A DNA stretch of 64,000 bases from Methylobacterium organophilum (GTDB lineage: Bacteria > Pseudomonadota > Alphaproteobacteria > Rhizobiales > Beijerinckiaceae), in assembly GCF_022179465.1 (NCBI RefSeq), contig NZ_BPQV01000006.1, positions 1 through 64,000 of the forward strand, given 5' to 3'. Positions within the stretch are counted from its first letter, which is position 1. The number at the start of each line of letters is the position of its first letter. Below the pieces are notes generated by a model that saw only the letters and a list, made by a program, of their open reading frames with translations, was not told where the DNA came from and did no database searches. Positions 53,969 through 63,345 of the stretch are shown piece after piece. Made by a program: the position numbers and the translations under genes.

Positions 53969-56143
53969 TCAGGCCGGGCGCAGGCGCTGGAGCCGGTCGA
54001 GCAGGGCGCGGTCGTGGAGCAGCGCCATGCGCTCCTTCGGCTGCAGCCAGGCGCTGGCCTCGCCGATGGTCTCCGCCTCCACCACCTTGGCCTGGGCGAG
54101 CGCCCGGTCGGGATCGATCGCCCCGCGGGGCCGGCTCGGGGAAGGCGGCAGCATGGCGGCGTGGTCCGCGGCGAGCGCCGGGTCGGCATGGAGGGCGACG
54201 AGGGGATCGGCGTCGTCGAGCCCGGCCTCGGCGTTGCGGGCGGCGAGCTCCCCGGCCCGCGTGGCGATGGCGGGCGGGTCGCGCTCCTCCGGCGTCATCA
54301 GCAGGCCCCGGCGCTTGAGGGCGAGGCCCCAGGCGAGCTGGCCGCTCGCCCAGGAGAGCGGGATCGCCAGGACGAGGCCGAGGATGGTGGGCGACATCCA
54401 GAGGAACAGCGAGGTGGCGATGGCGAAGGCCGCCACCCCCGTCACCAGGCCGAGGATGGTGTGCCAGCGGTGGCGGGCGACGATGGCCGAGAAGGGGATC
54501 GAGCCGTCGTCGCGCCGCTGCGGGTTCCAGCCGGTGTCGCGGCCGGCCAGGATCTGGAAGACCGAGCCCGACTGGATCAGCATGGCGATGGGCGCGATCA
54601 GGGCCGAGAGCAGGATCTCGATCGCGAAGGAGAGGATGAGCCGCCCCGCCCCGCCGCAGGCCCGGCGCGTGGGGCCGTCGGCGAGGGCGAGCACCAGGCC
54701 GAGGCCCTTCGGCGCGAGCAGGATGCCCATGGTGAGCCCGAACAGCTGGAGCGCGCGCACGGGGTCGAACCGGGGGAAGACCGGGTAGAGGCCGAACTCG
54801 GCGGAGAAGTATTCGGGCCGCACCCAGGCCGTCTGCAGGACGAGGGCGATACCGATGACGAGCTGGGCCAGCCAGAGCGGGGAGGCGAGGTAGCCGGCGA
54901 TGCCGGTGGCGAAGTGCTGGCGGGAGGCCAGGGCCAGCCCGGCCGCGCCGATGATGCGGGAATGCTGCAGGTTGCCCTGCGCCCAGCGCCGGTCGCGCAC
55001 GGCGAGGTCGATCAGCGAGGGCGGGCTCTCCTCGTAGGAGCCCGGGAGCCGGGGCAGCATGTACACCGCCCAGCCGGCCCGGCGGATCAGGGCCGCCTCC
55101 ACGAAATCGTGGCTGAGCACGTGGCCGCCGAAGGGAGGGCGGCCCTTCAGGTCGGGCAGGCCGCAGGCCTCGGCGAAGGCCCGCGTGCGGATGATGGCGT
55201 TGTGGCCCCAGTAATTGCCGTCCCGGCCCGACCAGATCGCCAGCCCCGTGGCGATGACCGGCCCGTAGATGCGGGCGGCGAATTGCTGGACCCGGGCGAA
55301 CAGGGTGTTGCGGTTGATGATGAGCGGCAGGCTCTGGATGATGCCCGCATCCGGATCCGCCTCCATGGCCGCGGCCAGGGTCACGATGCACGCGCCCGAG
55401 AGCAGGCTGTCGGCGTCGAGGACCAGCATGTGGTCGTAGGCGCCCCCCCAGCGGGTGACGAAGTCGCCGATATTGCCCGCCTTGCGGTGATGGTTCTTCG
55501 GGCGGTGGCGATAATAGAGCCGCGCCCCGGGGCCGATCGCCCCGCGCAGGGCGAGGAAGGCCCGCTCCTCGGCGATCCAGGCCTCGGGCTGGGTGGAATC
55601 GGAGAGCACGAACCAGTCGAAGGCCGCCCCCTGGCCCGTGGCCTCCACCGCCTCGCGCATCGCCTGCACGGCGGCGAAGGTGCGCGCGGTGGCCTCGTTG
55701 TAGACTGGCATGATCACCGCGGTGCGGGTCGTCAGCGCCGCCGCCGCGGGCGCCTCCTTCGGCCGGCGCAGGAGCGCGAGGAAGCCGAGGATCGCCCCCG
55801 TGAAGGCCAGCGCGATCCAGGAGAAGTTGAGGGTGAAGAGCACGAGCAGCAGGTACTGCAGGGCGGTGGCGCCCCCCGAGACCGAGATCACCTCGTACAT
55901 CTGCAGGGCGCCGTAGACGGTCAGCAGCCCGGCCCCGCCGAAGACGAAGAGGCGCGCCGCGACGGGGGAGCGCGGCGGGCGGGCGGGCCGGTGGGCGCCG
56001 CTCCCGTCCCAGCGCGCGAGATCCTGCACCGGCATGGCGAGCGGGGCCTCGTCCGGCATCGCCGGGGGGAAGGCGCGGGCCGGGGCGGGCTCGGAAACGG
56101 GGCGGTCGGTGACCGCGGCGTCGAGGGTCAGGGTTTCGGCCAT
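53969..56143 (-). CDS. opgH: Periplasmic glucan glucosyltransferase OpgH/MdoH
   Basis: A 724-residue inner-membrane family 2 glycosyltransferase that makes the beta-glucan backbone of osmoregulated periplasmic glucans from UDP-glucose. Two N-terminal helices precede the GT domain, which has V-I-M-P-V-Y-N-E, L-D-A-D-S and the R-D-R-R-W-A-Q-G-N motif (QxxRW type). Several C-terminal helices follow. It lies 55 bp after the opgD-like gene in the same operon. Confidence 0.94.
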   Translation of the reverse strand: MAETLTLDAAVTDRPVSEPAPARAFPPAMPDEAPLAMPVQDLARWDGSGAHRPARPPRSPVAARLFVFGGAGLLTVYGALQMYEVISVSGGATALQYLLLVLFTLNFSWIALAFTGAILGFLALLRRPKEAPAAAALTTRTAVIMPVYNEATARTFAAVQAMREAVEATGQGAAFDWFVLSDSTQPEAWIAEERAFLALRGAIGPGARLYYRHRPKNHHRKAGNIGDFVTRWGGAYDHMLVLDADSLLSGACIVTLAAAMEADPDAGIIQSLPLIINRNTLFARVQQFAARIYGPVIATGLAIWSGRDGNYWGHNAIIRTRAFAEACGLPDLKGRPPFGGHVLSHDFVEAALIRRAGWAVYMLPRLPGSYEESPPSLIDLAVRDRRWAQGNLQHSRIIGAAGLALASRQHFATGIAGYLASPLWLAQLVIGIALVLQTAWVRPEYFSAEFGLYPVFPRFDPVRALQLFGLTMGILLAPKGLGLVLALADGPTRRACGGAGRLILSFAIEILLSALIAPIAMLIQSGSVFQILAGRDTGWNPQRRDDGSIPFSAIVARHRWHTILGLVTGVAAFAIATSLFLWMSPTILGLVLAIPLSWASGQLAWGLALKRRGLLMTPEERDPPAIATRAGELAARNAEAGLDDADPLVALHADPALAADHAAMLPPSPSRPRGAIDPDRALAQAKVVEAETIGEASAWLQPKERMALLHDRALLDRLQRLRPA

Positions 56144-56198
56144 CGGCGATCCGGCGGTGAGGGCAGGGGAGGCGGCGGGTGGGTCGGCGCGTGTCGGG

Positions 56199-57821
56199 TC
56201 AGGGCGTCCAGCGGTAGAGCCAGGTCTCGGTGATCTGGCGCCCGGCCGTCTTCAGGGCGAGGCGCAATTCGCAGGCCGGCGCCCCGGACGGCTCCATCTC
56301 GAAGGCGACGCGCACGGTGCGGCGCTCGGGATAGGGATAGAGCGTCTGGCGCACGATCTTGCCGGGGCTGGCGAGCAGCACCGTCTCCAGATCGGGCATC
56401 TGCCCACCGGGACCGGAGAACAGGGCGTCGCCGGAAAAGTCGACCAGGAAGAGCCGGCGCGCCTCCGTCGAGCCGCGGCCGCTGCGGGTGCCCGTCACCG
56501 CGGCGACGGGGAGGGGATCGGCGAGCCGCCAGCACCAGGTCTGGCGGTAGCTGAAGCTCGCCTCGCGCTTGGCGGGCACCTTCGCCTTGGGCCGCCAATA
56601 GGCGAGGATGTTCTCGTTGAGCTCGGAATCGCTCGGGATCTCGAGAAGCGTCACCGCGCCCTCGCCCCAGAGCCCGTCGACGCCGGAGGCCCCGAGGGGC
56701 TCGATCCAGAGCGAAGGCCGCCATTCCCAGTGCTGCACGTCGTCCTGGAAGGCGGCGTAGTCGCGGGCGCGCTGCATCAGGCCGAAGCCCTTGGGCTCGG
56801 AATCGAGGAAGGAGGAGATCTGCAGGGATTGCGGGTTGTGGACCGGGCGCCAGATCGCCTCGCCGCCGCCGTTGCGGATCTGCAGGCCGCCGGCGGCATA
56901 GGCGCCGGCCCGGGCGTCGTCCGTGCCGCGGCTGTCATGCGGCCCGAACAGGTAGCTCGCCTGCATGCCGGCGAGCCCGAGATGGTCGATCTCGGCCCGG
57001 GTGACGATGGTGCCCTCGATATCGGCGAGGGAGGCCTCGCCCGGCCGCAGGGTCAGGCGCAGGGCCCCGGCCGCCGATTCGGAATCGATCAGCGCGTGCA
57101 CGATCAGGGGGCCGCCCACGACCGGCTTCTCGATGAAGAAGGCCCGCCAGCGGGGAAACTCCTCGCCGCGGCTGTCGGCCGGGCGCAGGGCGAGGGCCCG
57201 CGCATTGATGCCGAAGCCCTGCCCGCGGGCGAGCAGCCGGAAGAACGAGGCCCCCTGGAACACCGCGAAGTCGGAGAGCTCGGCCGTGCCGAACCGCGCC
57301 TTCACCTTGAAGCCGGAGAAGCCCGGATCCTGCTTGCCCGGCTCGGGCAGGGTGACGCCCGCGGCCTCGAAGCGCTCGCGGGTATAGGCGACGGGGCGCA
57401 GGGTCCCGTCCTCGATGAGATAGAGCGCGACCTTGTCGGTGTAGACGAAGCCGCGATGCAGGGGCTCCAGGGCGAAGCCGAGCTCCGCGTCGTGCCAGAT
57501 CGCCGTGTTGGGGGCGGCGCGGATGCCCGCATATTGCTCGCGGCTCAGGGTCTTGAGCCCTTCGGGCAAATCGTCGGCATTGGGCTTGGCGAAGGCCTGC
57601 CCCGCCAGCGTGCGGGCGAGGTCGCGCAGGGTCGTGTCGGTGAAGGGCGTGCCGGCGGCGGGCAGGGCGAAGCCCTCCGCCTCCGCCGCGGCGCCGGGCA
57701 GCAGGGCGGCGCCGGCCGCGACGGCGGCACCGGCGAGGAGGTCGCGACGGCGGAAGGCGCCGGAACTGGGGCGCGGGGCCGGGTGCGGGGCATCCTGGCG
57801 GCGGTCGAGCGGAAGCGTCAT
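56199..57821 (-). CDS. opgD: Glucan biosynthesis protein of the OpgG/OpgD family, Tat-exported
   Basis: A 540-residue periplasmic protein that modifies the glucans made by OpgH. The N terminus has a twin-arginine signal (F-R-R-R-D-L-L-A-G, then a hydrophobic stretch ending A-A-E-A), which fits OpgD better than Sec-dependent OpgG. The mature part is MdoG-like (F-V-Y-T-D-K-V-A-L-Y-L, Y-L-F-G-P-H-D-S-R-G, E-P-L-G-A-S-G-V-D). ATG 57821 follows GAGGGC; a GTG at 57869 is in frame but less likely. Confidence 0.85.
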   Translation of the reverse strand: MTLPLDRRQDAPHPAPRPSSGAFRRRDLLAGAAVAAGAALLPGAAAEAEGFALPAAGTPFTDTTLRDLARTLAGQAFAKPNADDLPEGLKTLSREQYAGIRAAPNTAIWHDAELGFALEPLHRGFVYTDKVALYLIEDGTLRPVAYTRERFEAAGVTLPEPGKQDPGFSGFKVKARFGTAELSDFAVFQGASFFRLLARGQGFGINARALALRPADSRGEEFPRWRAFFIEKPVVGGPLIVHALIDSESAAGALRLTLRPGEASLADIEGTIVTRAEIDHLGLAGMQASYLFGPHDSRGTDDARAGAYAAGGLQIRNGGGEAIWRPVHNPQSLQISSFLDSEPKGFGLMQRARDYAAFQDDVQHWEWRPSLWIEPLGASGVDGLWGEGAVTLLEIPSDSELNENILAYWRPKAKVPAKREASFSYRQTWCWRLADPLPVAAVTGTRSGRGSTEARRLFLVDFSGDALFSGPGGQMPDLETVLLASPGKIVRQTLYPYPERRTVRVAFEMEPSGAPACELRLALKTAGRQITETWLYRWTP

Positions 57822-58029
57822 GCCCTCGTCGAAAGGTTCCAGAGTTGGTTGCGGTGCAAGACGTATCACGGGAACGCCTGAACCCCAGGTTAAGGTTGCT
57901 TTTTTGTCATCACCGCGGCCTGCAAAGTGTCATCGCTGCGGGCGCGCCGGCCGCCGGTTTCGCGGATGCGGCACGATCGGCTAAACGCTGCCGGAGGGCC
58001 TGGAAAGGGCTGCAGGACGGATCGGGCGG

Positions 58030-59412
58030 ATGACGGGGCGCGTAGAGGACACGGCCGGGCGCGGCTTCACCGCGGTGGTGCTCGCCGCTGGCAAGGGCAC
58101 GCGGATGCGCTCTGCCCTGCCGAAGGTGCTCCACGCCATCGCCGGGCGCAGCCTGCTCGGCCACGTGCTCGCCGCGGTCCAGGAGGCGGGCGCCGCCCGG
58201 GTCGCCGTCGTGGTGGAGCCGGGCCAGGAGGCGGTCGCCCGGGAGGTCGCGGCGATGGCCCCGGGCGCCAGCGTCCATCCGCAGGCCGAGCGGCTCGGCA
58301 CCGCCCATGCCGTGCTCGCCGCCCGCGAGGCCCTGGAGGGGCAGGCGGCGGACGTGATCGTCGCCTTCGGCGACACCCCCCTCGTCACCCCGGAGACCTT
58401 CGCCCGGCTGCGGGCGCCCCTGACCCGGGGCGCCGGCATCGCCGTGCTCGCTTTCGAGGCCGCCGACCCCAAGGGCTACGGGCGGGTGCTCACCCGGGAC
58501 GGCCGCGTCACCGCGATCCGCGAGGAGAAGGACGCTTCGGAGGCGGAGCGGGCGGTGCGGCTGAGCAATGCCGGGCTGATGGCGCTCTCCGGCGCCCATG
58601 CCCTGTCCCTGCTCACCCGGATCGGCAACGACAACGCGGCGGGCGAGTACTACCTCACCGACGCCGTGGCGCTCGCCGTCGCGGAGGGGCTCCCCGTGGT
58701 CGTGGTGCCGGTGGACGAAGCGGAGGCGCAGGGCGTCAACGACCGCGTCCAGCTCTCCGTGGCGGAGGCCGCGATCCAGGCGCGCCTGCGCCGGGCGGCC
58801 CAGCTCGGCGGCGCCACCCTGGTCGCTCCCGAAACGGTCTTCCTGAGTGCCGACACGGTGCTCGGCCGCGACGTGGTGGTGGAGCCACATTGCGTGTTCG
58901 GCCCCGGCGTGGTGATCGGCGACGGCTGCACCATCCGCGCCTTCTCCCATCTGCACGATGCCCGCCTGGAGGAGGGGGTCGATATCGGCCCGCATGTGCG
59001 CCTGCGCGGGGGCGCCGTGCTGAAGGCGGGCGTGCATCTCGGCAACTTCGTCGAGATCAAGAACGCGGTGCTGCAGGCGGGCGCCAAGGCCGCGCATCTC
59101 ACCTATCTCGGCGATTCCGAGGTGGGGGCGGGCGCCAATATCGGCGCGGGCACCATCACCTGCAATTACGACGGGGTGAGCAAGCACCGCACGGTGATCG
59201 GGGCGGGGGCCTTCATCGGCTCGAACTCGGCCCTCGTCGCCCCCGTCACGGTCGGGGCCGGCGCCCTGATCGGGGCGGGCTCGGTCATCACCAGCGACGT
59301 GGCCGACGGCGCCCTCGCCGTGGCCCGCGGCCGCCAGACCACGCTTCCCGGCGCGGGCGCCCGGCGCATGGCGAGCCTGCGCGCCGCCAAGGCGAAGGCC
59401 GCGAAGGGCTGA
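58030..59412 (+). CDS. glmU: Bifunctional GlcNAc-1-P uridyltransferase / GlcN-1-P acetyltransferase
   Basis: A 460-residue cytoplasmic enzyme for the last two steps to UDP-GlcNAc. The N-terminal uridyltransferase domain has L-A-A-G-K-G-T-R-M (about 18-26) and G-D-T-P-L. The C-terminal half is a left-handed beta-helix (N-I-G-A-G-T-I-T-C-N-Y-D-G) with the acetyltransferase site. It is followed by glmS 260 bp downstream. Confidence 0.97.
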   Translation: MTGRVEDTAGRGFTAVVLAAGKGTRMRSALPKVLHAIAGRSLLGHVLAAVQEAGAARVAVVVEPGQEAVAREVAAMAPGASVHPQAERLGTAHAVLAAREALEGQAADVIVAFGDTPLVTPETFARLRAPLTRGAGIAVLAFEAADPKGYGRVLTRDGRVTAIREEKDASEAERAVRLSNAGLMALSGAHALSLLTRIGNDNAAGEYYLTDAVALAVAEGLPVVVVPVDEAEAQGVNDRVQLSVAEAAIQARLRRAAQLGGATLVAPETVFLSADTVLGRDVVVEPHCVFGPGVVIGDGCTIRAFSHLHDARLEEGVDIGPHVRLRGGAVLKAGVHLGNFVEIKNAVLQAGAKAAHLTYLGDSEVGAGANIGAGTITCNYDGVSKHRTVIGAGAFIGSNSALVAPVTVGAGALIGAGSVITSDVADGALAVARGRQTTLPGAGARRMASLRAAKAKAAKG

Positions 59413-59672
59413 GCCGCGGCGGCGCGCAGGCTCCCTCTTCCGTAAGATTTATCAAAGGTCTGCGGAACGATCCTCATCTCGCATCCGAAGGCCGCCCCGG
59501 CTTCGCGAAACGCCGCGGCGGCCGGGCTGGCTTTGCGGGGCCGCGATCCGGTACAACCCCCGGCTTCGCGGCACGCTCAAGGTACGGTCCTTGCGCGGGG
59601 GAGCGGCGGGCGGCCGGCCCTGTTCCGGAACGGGACGGAAGGCCGCAATCTGGGGCTTTCGAGGGGCACGCC

Positions 59673-61499
59673 ATGTGCGGAATCGTCGGGATCGTCGGGC
59701 GGGACAGCGTGGCCGACCAGGTGGTCGAGGCCCTGCGCCGCCTCGAATACCGGGGTTACGATTCCGCCGGCATCGCCACCCTCGAAGCCGGGCGGCTGGA
59801 GCGGCGGCGGGCGGAGGGCAAGCTCTCGAACCTCCAGCTCAAGCTGATCCAGGCCCCGCTGAAGGGCGCCATCGGCATCGGGCATACCCGCTGGGCCACC
59901 CATGGCCGGCCCAACGAGACCAACGCGCATCCCCATGCCACCGAGCGGCTGGCCGTGGTCCATAACGGCATCATCGAGAATTTCCGCGAGCTGAAGGGCG
60001 AGCTGGAGGCGCAGGGCGTGCGCTTCGAGACCGAGACCGACACCGAGGTGGTGGCCCAGCTCGTCAGCCACGCCATGGGGCAGGGGCTCGGGCCGGTCGC
60101 GGCGGTGGAGGCGGTGCTGCCGCGCCTGCGCGGCGCCTTCGCCCTCGGCTTCCTGTTCGCGGGGGAGGCGGACTTCCTGATCGGCGCCCGCCACGGCGCA
60201 CCGCTCGCCATCGGCTTCGGGCCGGGGGAGACCTATCTCGGCTCGGACGCCCTGGCGCTGGCCCCCTTCACCGACGAGATCACCTATCTCGACGAGGGCG
60301 ACTGGGCGATCCTGACCCGCGACGGGGCCGAGATCCGCGACCTCTCGGGCCAGGTGGTGGCCCGGCCCCGGCAGAAGATCGTGTCCCAGGCCTTCCTGGT
60401 CGACAAGGGCAACCACCGCCACTTCATGGCCAAGGAGATCCACGAGCAGCCGGAGGTGGTCGGGCGCACGCTCGCCCATTACGTCGATCTGGCCAACGGC
60501 CGGGTCGCCCTGCCCCAGGCGCTGCCCTTCGACTTCGCGAACCTGTCGCGCCTCTCGATCACCGCCTGCGGCACCGCCTATTACGCCGGCCTCGTCGCCA
60601 AATACTGGTTCGAGACCCTGGCGCGGCTGCCCGTCGAGATCGACGTGGCCTCCGAGACCCGCTACCGCGAGCCGCCCCTGGAGAAAGGCGGCCTGACCCT
60701 GGTCATCTCGCAATCGGGCGAGACCGCCGACACCCTGGCCTCGCTGCGCTACGCCAAGGCGCAGGGCCAGCACACCCTGGCGGTGGTCAACGTACCGACC
60801 TCGACCATCGCCCGGGAGGCCTCCGCCGTGGTGCCGACGCTGGCCGGCCCCGAGATCGGTGTGGCCTCCACCAAGGCCTTCTCCTGCCAGCTCACCGTGC
60901 TGCTCTGCCTGGCGCTCGCCGCCGCCCGGGCCCGGGGCACGATCGACGCCGCCCGCGAGCGGGCGCTGGTCGACGCCCTCATCACCGTGCCGGGGCTGAT
61001 GGCGGAATCGGTCACGCTCGAGCCCGCGGTCGAGGCCCTGTCCCGCGAGATCGCGAAGGCCCGGGACGTGCTCTATCTGGGGCGCGGCACCAGCTATCCG
61101 ATGGCGCTCGAAGGCGCCCTGAAGCTCAAGGAAATCAGCTACATCCACGCGGAAGGTTATGCGGCGGGCGAACTCAAGCACGGCCCGATCGCGCTCATCG
61201 ACGAGAGCGTGCCGGTGATCGTGATCGCCCCCCACGACGCGATCTTCGAGAAGACGGTCTCGAACATGCAGGAGGTCGCCGCCCGCGGCGGCAAGATCAT
61301 CCTGGTGGGCGACGCCCAGGGCGCGGCCAAGGCCGGGCTCGACACGCTGGCCACCCTGACCATGCCCGAGATCGACCCCGTGGTGGCGCCGATCGTCTAC
61401 GCCGTGCCGGTGCAGCTCATCGCCTACCACACCGCCGTCTTCATGGGGAAAGACGTCGACCAGCCCCGCAACCTGGCGAAATCCGTCACCGTGGAGTGA
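59673..61499 (+). CDS. glmS: Glutamine-fructose-6-phosphate aminotransferase
   Basis: A 608-residue enzyme making glucosamine-6-phosphate. Cys2 (M-C-G-I-V-G-I-V-G) is the glutaminase nucleophile. Two SIS domains follow (about 290-430 and 460-600, with S-Q-S-G-E-T-A-D-T and G-R-G-T-S-Y-P), and the C-terminal K-S-V-T-V-E is typical. The same frame is open for 1.7 kb upstream through glmU, but only the ATG at 59673 gives the catalytic N terminus. No glmS ribozyme is visible in the 260 bp gap. Confidence 0.97.
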   Translation: MCGIVGIVGRDSVADQVVEALRRLEYRGYDSAGIATLEAGRLERRRAEGKLSNLQLKLIQAPLKGAIGIGHTRWATHGRPNETNAHPHATERLAVVHNGIIENFRELKGELEAQGVRFETETDTEVVAQLVSHAMGQGLGPVAAVEAVLPRLRGAFALGFLFAGEADFLIGARHGAPLAIGFGPGETYLGSDALALAPFTDEITYLDEGDWAILTRDGAEIRDLSGQVVARPRQKIVSQAFLVDKGNHRHFMAKEIHEQPEVVGRTLAHYVDLANGRVALPQALPFDFANLSRLSITACGTAYYAGLVAKYWFETLARLPVEIDVASETRYREPPLEKGGLTLVISQSGETADTLASLRYAKAQGQHTLAVVNVPTSTIAREASAVVPTLAGPEIGVASTKAFSCQLTVLLCLALAAARARGTIDAARERALVDALITVPGLMAESVTLEPAVEALSREIAKARDVLYLGRGTSYPMALEGALKLKEISYIHAEGYAAGELKHGPIALIDESVPVIVIAPHDAIFEKTVSNMQEVAARGGKIILVGDAQGAAKAGLDTLATLTMPEIDPVVAPIVYAVPVQLIAYHTAVFMGKDVDQPRNLAKSVTVE

Positions 61500-61515
61500 G
61501 GGCGCGCGCCCTCAC
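61496..61515. terminator. Perfect palindrome between glmS and the acyl-CoA dehydrogenase
   Basis: GTGAGGGCGC and GCGCCCTCAC make a perfect 20-base palindrome that includes the stop codon of glmS (61497-61499) and that of the converging gene (61512-61514). It would form a hairpin in either transcript and so end both. Confidence 0.6.
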
Positions 61516-62738
61516 GGCCGCGGCAGCATCCGGTCGCTGATGATGCGGCGCTGGATCTCGCTGGTGCCCTCGAAGATCGTGGTGAGGCGGGCGTCGCGCC
61601 AGTAGCGCTCGATCCGGCGCTCGGTGGTGTAGCCGTTGCCGCCGTGGAGCTGCATCGCCTGGTTGGTCACCCGCACCGCCATCTCCGTGGCGAGCAGCTT
61701 CACCTGGGCCGATTCGCTCTCGGCGGGTTCGCCCTGGTCGAGGAGATGGGCGACCTGCTGCCAATAGGCGCGGGCCTGCGCCACCTCCGCGGCCATGTCG
61801 GCGAGGGCGAAGCGCAGGGCCTGGAAGTCGCCGATCGGGTGGCCGAACTGCTCCCGCTCCTGCAGGTAGAGCGTGCAATCCTCCAGGGCCGCCCGGGCGA
61901 CGCCGACGGCGCGGGCCGCGGTGTGGACGCGGGCGATGTTGAGGCCCCGCTGCACCGAGGCGAAGCCGCCGGCATCCGCATCCGCCCCCTCGTCGCCGTA
62001 GAGCCCGGTGAGCCGGTCGCTCTCGGGCACGCGCACCCCGTCGAGTTCGAGCTCGAAGGTGAGGAAGCCGTGATAGCCGATCTTGTCGATGACCGTGCCG
62101 GTCATGCCCTCGGGGAAGCGGCCGGGCTCCTTGACCACGAGGAAGGGCTCCAGGCCCGCCGAGCGGGGCTCGCCCGGCTTCGGCTCGCGGGTGCGGGCCA
62201 GGACCTCGATGAAGTCGGCGCCCTGCGCGAAGCCCGCCCAGCGCTTGGTGCCGGTGAGCACCCATGCGTCGCCCTCGCGCACGGCCCTGGTCCGCACGCC
62301 GGCGAGGTCCGAACCGGCGGTGGGCTCGGAGAGCGCGATCGAGCCGATCCACTGGCCCCTCGCGGATTTCGCCAGAAGCGCCCGGCGCCGGTCGTCGTCC
62401 AGGGTCTGCGTGCCGAGCCCCTGGCCGCGGGCGAGGATGGAGCCGACGGAGAGCCAGGCCCGGGCGAGCTCTTCCGAGACCAGGCAATACTCGAACACGC
62501 CGAGCCCCATCCCGCCATAGTCGGCGGGGATGGTGATGCCGAACCAGCCCTTCTCCGCCATGGCGTCGATGAGGGTGCGGGGCATCTCGCCCTTCTGCGG
62601 GTCGAGCGCGTCGGCGAGGGGCAGCACCACCTCGCGGGCGAAGGCGCGGGCCTCCTGCTGCAGGGCGACCCGGGCCTCCGTGCGCCACGGGGACAGCAGC
62701 TCCGGCGGCCGCGGCGCCTTCAGCTCCGGCGTCGACAT
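61512..62738 (-). CDS. Acyl-CoA dehydrogenase family protein
   Basis: A 408-residue FAD enzyme with the normal three-domain layout. It has P-A-D-Y-G-G-M-G-L-G near 80, the flavin-binding S-E-P-T-A-G-S-D-L near 142-150, R-E-Q-F-G-H-P-I near 275, and the C-terminal I-F-E-G-T-S-E-I-Q-R. The acyl chain it uses cannot be told. The start M-S-T-P-E at 62738 follows a GGGGAGG ribosome site. It stands alone and is divergent from the DGPF/sigma pair. Confidence 0.9.
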   Translation of the reverse strand: MSTPELKAPRPPELLSPWRTEARVALQQEARAFAREVVLPLADALDPQKGEMPRTLIDAMAEKGWFGITIPADYGGMGLGVFEYCLVSEELARAWLSVGSILARGQGLGTQTLDDDRRRALLAKSARGQWIGSIALSEPTAGSDLAGVRTRAVREGDAWVLTGTKRWAGFAQGADFIEVLARTREPKPGEPRSAGLEPFLVVKEPGRFPEGMTGTVIDKIGYHGFLTFELELDGVRVPESDRLTGLYGDEGADADAGGFASVQRGLNIARVHTAARAVGVARAALEDCTLYLQEREQFGHPIGDFQALRFALADMAAEVAQARAYWQQVAHLLDQGEPAESESAQVKLLATEMAVRVTNQAMQLHGGNGYTTERRIERYWRDARLTTIFEGTSEIQRRIISDRMLPRP

Positions 62739-62793
62739 GGATCCTCCCCGTCCGGTTGTTTTCCAAGCCTGCGCCAACGCTCAAGGTGGCCAA

Positions 62794-62857
62794 GCGTTTC
62801 AGCGACCATGCGTTTCAGCGACCATGCGTTTCGGGGACCTTGCGGTTCGCGGGGACG
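62794..62857. repeat. 16-bp tandem repeat, four degenerate copies
   Basis: GCGTTTCAGCGACCAT occurs twice without a gap (62794-62809, 62810-62825), followed by two decayed copies at 62826-62841 and 62842-62857. It lies in the control region between the acyl-CoA dehydrogenase gene and the DGPF gene. Sixteen bases do not fit a codon multiple, and no gene crosses it. It could be a repeated protein-binding site. Confidence 0.7.
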
Positions 62858-62955
62858 CATCGGGGGGGGGAGGGGGCCGGGCCGCCTTTTTCGCGCGCCG
62901 TCTGTCGGCACGCGCTAGGCTCGCCCGTCCTCGCCGCAAACACGGGAACCGGCCG

Positions 62956-63345
62956 ATGCTCTACGCCCTGCTCTGCTACCACTCGGAAGAGGTCGTCTGC
63001 GCCTGGAGCCAGGAGGAGGACGCGGCGGTGATGGCAAAGCTCGCCGTGGTGCAGGAACGGCTCGCGCGCGCGGGCAAGCTCGGCCCCGTCGCGCGGCTGA
63101 TGCCGACCACCGCGGCGACCACCCTGCGCAAGGACCGGGAGCCGCCGCTCGTCGTCGACGGCCCCTTCGCCGAGACCAAGGAGCAGCTCCTCGGCTTCTA
63201 CCTCCTCGAATGCACCGATCTCGAGGAGGCCCTGTCGATCGCCCGGGAGCTGGGCCAGGCCAATCCCGGCGGCTCCTACGAGATCCGGCCCGTGGCGCAT
63301 TTCGCCCCCGGCGCCCCTAGCCCGGTCGGCGCGGCCACCTCATGA
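62956..63345 (+). CDS. YCII/DGPF-domain protein
   Basis: A 129-residue YciI-like ferredoxin-fold protein with the hallmark V-D-G-P-F-A-E-T-K-E at about 68-77 and an N-terminal M-L-Y-A-L-L-C-Y-H. DGPF proteins are encoded next to ECF42-type sigma factors and are probably their regulatory targets or partners. Its stop overlaps the sigma gene start by 4 bp. Confidence 0.9.
   Translation: MLYALLCYHSEEVVCAWSQEEDAAVMAKLAVVQERLARAGKLGPVARLMPTTAATTLRKDREPPLVVDGPFAETKEQLLGFYLLECTDLEEALSIARELGQANPGGSYEIRPVAHFAPGAPSPVGAATS

Noticed and set aside
59413-59672. glmS ribozyme, or a meaningful 13-bp direct repeat (CCCCGGCTTCGCG at 59495 and 59558), before glmS
   Set aside because: No ribozyme-like core is visible, and that ribozyme is known from Gram-positive lineages. 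The repeat is short and GC-rich enough to arise by chance.
57927-61499. An 1190-codon open frame suggesting a glmU-glmS fusion
   Set aside because: The upstream part is the wrong frame of glmU with an Arg/Pro/Gly-rich product. GlmS needs Cys as residue 2, reached only from ATG 59673.
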